DNA of 64,000 bases from Nemopilema nomurai (taxonomy: Eukaryota; Cnidaria; Scyphozoa; Rhizostomeae; Rhizostomatidae): NCBI GenBank assembly GCA_003864495.1, contig PEDN01001366.1, positions 357,799 through 421,798 on the forward strand. Reading direction: 5' to 3'. The notes below the pieces were generated by a model that ran no database searches, had not been told where the DNA came from, and saw nothing but the letters and a program-made list of their open reading frames with translations. The stretch's first letter is position 1, and each line of letters starts with the position of its first letter. Shown here one piece after another: positions 61,101 to 64,000 of the stretch. Both the position numbers and the translations under genes were made by a program.

Positions 61101-63698
61101 TGCAACGGAAGAAGAGAAGAAGCTTCGGCAAGAGAAAGAAGAGCAAGCAATCTAAGAATACCGAAATCTTTGTTCGAGATGCCAGTTGCTTGAGTTAGAG
61201 AAGGCACGTCTTGAAGAAGAGAACTCCAGGCTAGGCATAAACTGGTCACATTGCAACAGGAAAATGCCAAAGTGGAGGAATCTTTCAGGCAGGTTGAGAA
61301 AGAGGTGGAGTGCCAGCAGATGCAACATACAGCCATGAAATTTCTTATGGAGATTTCCAAGGATGTTAACTGTGAGGTCAAGCAGCGTACACCAACTCAA
61401 AGAAAACAATAATGGAAAATTATGGAAAAGACTGTCTAGAAGCAGTTAAACAGGACCCCGTATAACGATGGAAAAAGCTGAAGATAAAGAAGAAGTGGAG
61501 GTAAATGCTTTTGTTACCAGAGATGTGTCTTCCAAAGGCTTCTGCCATAGGAATATAAAAATTCCAGCAACACATAACATTGTTTTGGCGAAATCAGTAA
61601 AGGGATGTTTGGTACGAGGTTCTATTGCAGAATTGCAATAACCTATTTTTCCACCTACTTTGAAACTTGCTCCTCAGCAAGAAAAATTGAAAAAACCTGA
61701 AGGGTAGAGACACAACCTTCACATTAAGTGATGCGTTCGTTCTTGCAGCACAAGAGCAGATAAGAGATTTTAAACAGTTTCCAGCACAAACACAGTTTGA
61801 AAACAATAGGTACTTTCGGAACCTTTGACGTCATTTCTACATGTACTAACTTTGGCATCACACATCAGCATTCACTAACAATAACAATACCAGAGCCGTC
61901 AAACCAGTAGTAGAAACATCCAAACATACATACCACTCTGTTTGGCAGGGTGAACAAGAATTCCCGATCGAATCTTCCGGGTCTGCGTAGAGCTGGGTCG
62001 ATGGAGTCGATTCTGTTGGTTGCGCCAATGACGATCACTTCGCCACGTGAATCGAGTCCGTCCATCAACGCGAGCAGAGTCGAGACGATCGAACTGTGAA
62101 TCTGGTCCTGTCGCGTGGAACGCACCGGAGCTAGGCCGTCAATCTCGTCAAAGAATATTATCGACGGTCGCATCGAATAAGCCTGCACGAAAAAAATTGC
62201 TTAAAAATAAAAATCGCTTGAAAATAAAAAATCGCTTAAAAATAAAAAATCACTGAAAATAAAAAATCGCTTAAAAATAAAAAATCGCCTAAAAATAAAA
62301 AATCGCTTAAAAACCAAAATCGCTTGAAATAAAAAAATCGTTTAAAAATAAAAAATTGCTTAAAAACAAAAAATCGTTTAAAATAAAAAATCGCTTAAAA
62401 TAAAAAAATCGTTCAAAATTAAAAAATTGCTTAAAACCAAAAATCTATTAAATAGCTCGCAAAATCTTTCCTGCTTTTAGGATCATTTTCAACTAAATTT
62501 CCCATTTAACCTTATGAATTTACTTTGAACTAATTACGACCACCTCTTCACGATTACAATTCATCCCTTCCGGGGCTTTACCTTTAAAAGAATGGAGAAC
62601 ATGGGCGTACAGCTGCAATCTACCATATTTCATGAATCTACGAGATTAAATTCTACCTTTGCTAATAACGAAGCCGTTTACATAGGTCTCACAGACTTTC
62701 CGCTCCGATTGATCAAATAAAAATCTGCTCGCTTCTCACAATCCTTTATTTTTTCGACCCACATCTGGCTATTTATCTTTAAGCTTATCATCGTTTTCCG
62801 ACGTTCGCATACTCTAGGGAGTGTCGGACGAAAAAGTACTAAGCATGGAAACCATGTTGCCGCGGTTTCTTGCAATCGTGAAGTCTTGTACCACAAAACA
62901 TTTAAAACGCAATCTGAAATTTCTTCTAAAATACGGTCTAAGAAAGTTTCCATCAGCGAGCCTCTCTTTGGTTAATACCAGTACGAGATTCAAGGCAACA
63001 TACCTGATCGAAGAGCAACCGCAACTGCCTTTCGGATTCGCCCACCCATTTACTCAAGCAATCAGCTCCTTTGCGCATGAAAAACGCCACCTTGTGCCCT
63101 TCACTGCTGCACTCATTCGCCAGTGCTCGAGCAACCAATGTCTTTCCAGTTCCTGTAAGCAGGATTCAGATGAAAATGAATAACATACACAGACCAGATT
63201 TATGGGCAATACTCATAAACTAATAACTATAATTGCCAGAACCTTGAAACAGTTATGGACAAAAGCAGCACTATAAGAATTGCATGTGATTCGATATTCT
63301 TTACAGGCTTATTCTGAGGCCATAGACAAATAGCATCTTTCAAATGATAGATGATAAACAGACTCCACTTCAACTAAACACCCTAGATTGAGTTTCTCTC
63401 GCGTTCCTATCTTAATATCATCCCCACCAGCCTTAAGATGCTTGAAGATGCACCTTCACATTCCGACACCTGGTTTTTAAAACACAGTAATGAAGTAAGC
63501 ACTATAGCAATGGGCAAATACTCAATGTATAAAGACAAAGTTATACTCATTGGTACCTGGAGGTCCGTAGAAGAGGACTCCCCTCGGTGGTGCTATCTTG
63601 AACTTCTCAAACACTTCAGGGTAAAGAAGAGGAAACACGATCATTTCTTTGAGCGATTGTATGTGCTTGTCCAGTCCTCCGACACTTTCAAATGTTAC
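52144..63698 (-). CDS. ATAD2: ATAD2/ATAD2B-like AAA ATPase with bromodomain, 5' part outside window
   Basis: Nuclear AAA ATPase that binds acetylated histones, notably on newly made chromatin. Exons in transcript order: 63557-63698, 63004-63152, 61934-62182, 58151-58538, 57436-57806, 56715-56933, 56235-56337, 55840-56039, 55240-55522, 54726-55052, 53873-54034, 53258-53605, 52671-52828, 52144-52185 (stop 52144-52146); about 1046 residues. First AAA domain: Walker A GPPGTGKT (split by an intron), Walker [10 protein letters not shown], sensor [15 protein letters not shown] divergent second AAA domain follows ([22 protein letters not shown]). Bromodomain: [14 protein letters not shown] and CLEYNPDRD with the acetyl-lysine-binding Asn. 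Then an acidic low-complexity region and the conserved helical tail ([18 protein letters not shown]). The donor at 54726 could instead be 54714, same phase. The acidic N-terminal region is off the right edge. Confidence 0.95.
52565..52622. repeat. (CAA)n microsatellite in an ATAD2 intron
   Basis: Run of CAA triplets with occasional TCA and TAG between the last two ATAD2 exons. Confidence 0.9.
54078..54440. repeat. About 124-bp tandem repeat, nearly three copies, in an ATAD2 intron
   Basis: The phrase CATCCGAAACAGTACTTAGA recurs at a spacing of about 124 bp with AGGAAGTGCCTATTTATCTG-type middles; the third copy is shortened. It lies between the exons at 54726-55052 and 53873-54034. Confidence 0.9.
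57875..58022. mobile_element. MITE with 30-bp perfect terminal inverted repeats and TTA target duplication
   Basis: 148-bp element starting AGCGTAGTTTACACGAGCAA and ending in the exact reverse complement over about 30 bases. TTA flanks both sides (57872-57874 and 58023-58025). A 3-bp TTA/TAA duplication is typical of PIF/Harbinger transposons. No coding capacity. Perfect arms imply recent insertion. It lies in the ATAD2 intron between the exons at 58151-58538 and 57436-57806. Confidence 0.88.
58929..58961 (+). promoter_or_regulatory. Relic promoter of the coiled-coil gene copy: CRE plus TATA-like box
   Basis: TGACGTCA at 58929-58936 followed by TATAAATA at about 58954-58961 and an ATG at 59044. 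Spacing copies that of the intact gene at 48.8-48.9 kb, and a shared CCTTGATCA lies between TATA and ATG in both. This shows the duplication included the promoter. Confidence 0.6.
59196..60656. repeat. Large inverted repeat (about 720-bp arms) built from the coiled-coil gene copy
   Basis: The sequence from about 59196 to 59915 returns as its reverse complement from about 59945 to 60656, with only a few tens of unmatched bases at the centre. Arms start at GATGACAGCAGAT. Similarity is high but not perfect: there are scattered substitutions and small indels, and the 59632-59900 part is best conserved (the two strands encode almost the same 136-144 residue open frames). On the minus strand it is transcribed with the ATAD2 intron. 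Confidence 0.9.
60731..60750. repeat. Poly(C) tract, about 19 bases
   Basis: Uninterrupted C run next to the right arm of the inverted repeat; it gives an artefactual poly-Gly open frame on the minus strand. Length may be inexact because such runs are hard to sequence. Confidence 0.9.
62187..62455. repeat. AT-rich 17-bp tandem repeat in an ATAD2 intron
   Basis: About fifteen irregular copies of AAAAATCGCTTAAAAATAA, starting right at the acceptor side of the ATAD2 exon 61934-62182 (minus-strand sense). The unit length drifts with the A-run lengths. Confidence 0.9.
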
Positions 63699-64000
63699 CT
63701 TGAAAAAAGGCATTGAAAATTAGCTCTTAGAAAAAGAGAATGAGCACACGATATGACTGAAAAACTCAAACAGCATGGCTAATTTGTTTTAGTCTGTATT
63801 TATCAAGAAATTAAAACATTCTTAAACAACAGCCGTCATAATATTAAAATGATCAGTGAAAACGAGTCAAGCCTGGAAACATTATGTTACGATTTGATAG
63901 ATTTGACTGCCCTGCAATTATAAGGGCTACGCTCTCTTCATTATAGTTCCTTCTCTACCTTCCCTAACTAGCCTAAAGTATGCTCTTCGAAGATTTGAAG

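Larger units (their letters stand above)
59044..61410 (+). pseudogene. Broken copy of the coiled-coil gene, nested in an ATAD2 intron
   Basis: The 5' part (59044-59151) reads [19 protein letters not shown] then ...LQMQIV and a TAA stop; it parallels the start of the gene at 48936. 59200-59480 parallels the middle of that gene ([19 protein letters not shown] motifs). 59632-59900 is a second, related version of the same segment ([29 protein letters not shown]). After the inverted copy of both, 61110-61385 resumes the C-terminal coiled coil ([24 protein letters not shown]). Several in-frame stops and shifts; the full protein cannot be made. Some segments keep open frames of 136-144 residues, so a short product is not excluded. 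Confidence 0.8.

Overview
The window is nuclear DNA of an intron-rich animal. Its genes have many short exons joined by GT-AG introns, mostly 200-800 bp long. Three are recognisable by their encoded proteins: the tail of a class V myosin, a complete 54-exon IFT172, and most of an ATAD2-type AAA ATPase/bromodomain protein. The high intron density, the strong similarity to vertebrate proteins, the AT-rich introns and the small inverted-repeat transposons suggest a slowly evolving invertebrate. A cnidarian such as a sea anemone or coral is my best guess, but nothing in the window proves it.

Layout from left to right. 1-6.6 kb, + strand: the last exons of myosin V, encoding the cargo-binding globular tail; two introns hold minisatellites. 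7.3-19.4 kb: a head-to-tail satellite array with a unit of about 175 bp (about 65 copies estimated from span and period), interrupted at 18.45 kb by a solo-LTR-like insertion. 19.25-20.4 kb, - strand: a two-exon gene for a small secreted acidic protein whose C-terminal coding sequence runs into the satellite. 21.4-47.7 kb, - strand: IFT172, complete from start to stop codon, with two single-base frame breaks, one GC-AG intron, a tRNA-like element, a mariner-like MITE and several intronic minisatellites. 48.9-50.5 kb, + strand: a two-exon coiled-coil gene I do not recognise, divergent from IFT172 across 1.2 kb. 52.1 kb to beyond the right edge, - strand: ATAD2-like gene, 14 exons seen, 5' end missing. 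Its largest intron (58.5-61.9 kb) contains a broken copy of the coiled-coil gene, including its promoter, and a palindrome of about 1.45 kb made from that copy.

The genes are unrelated housekeeping functions: actin-based cargo transport, ciliary transport and chromatin binding. The most unusual structures are the satellite with an 18-bp perfect palindrome in each unit, the secreted-protein gene captured by that satellite, and the large inverted repeat of a gene fragment inside an ATAD2 intron. No prokaryotic system, CRISPR array or rRNA gene is present. Single-base breaks in IFT172 and an indel-rich stretch of the satellite suggest that some homopolymer errors remain in the assembly.
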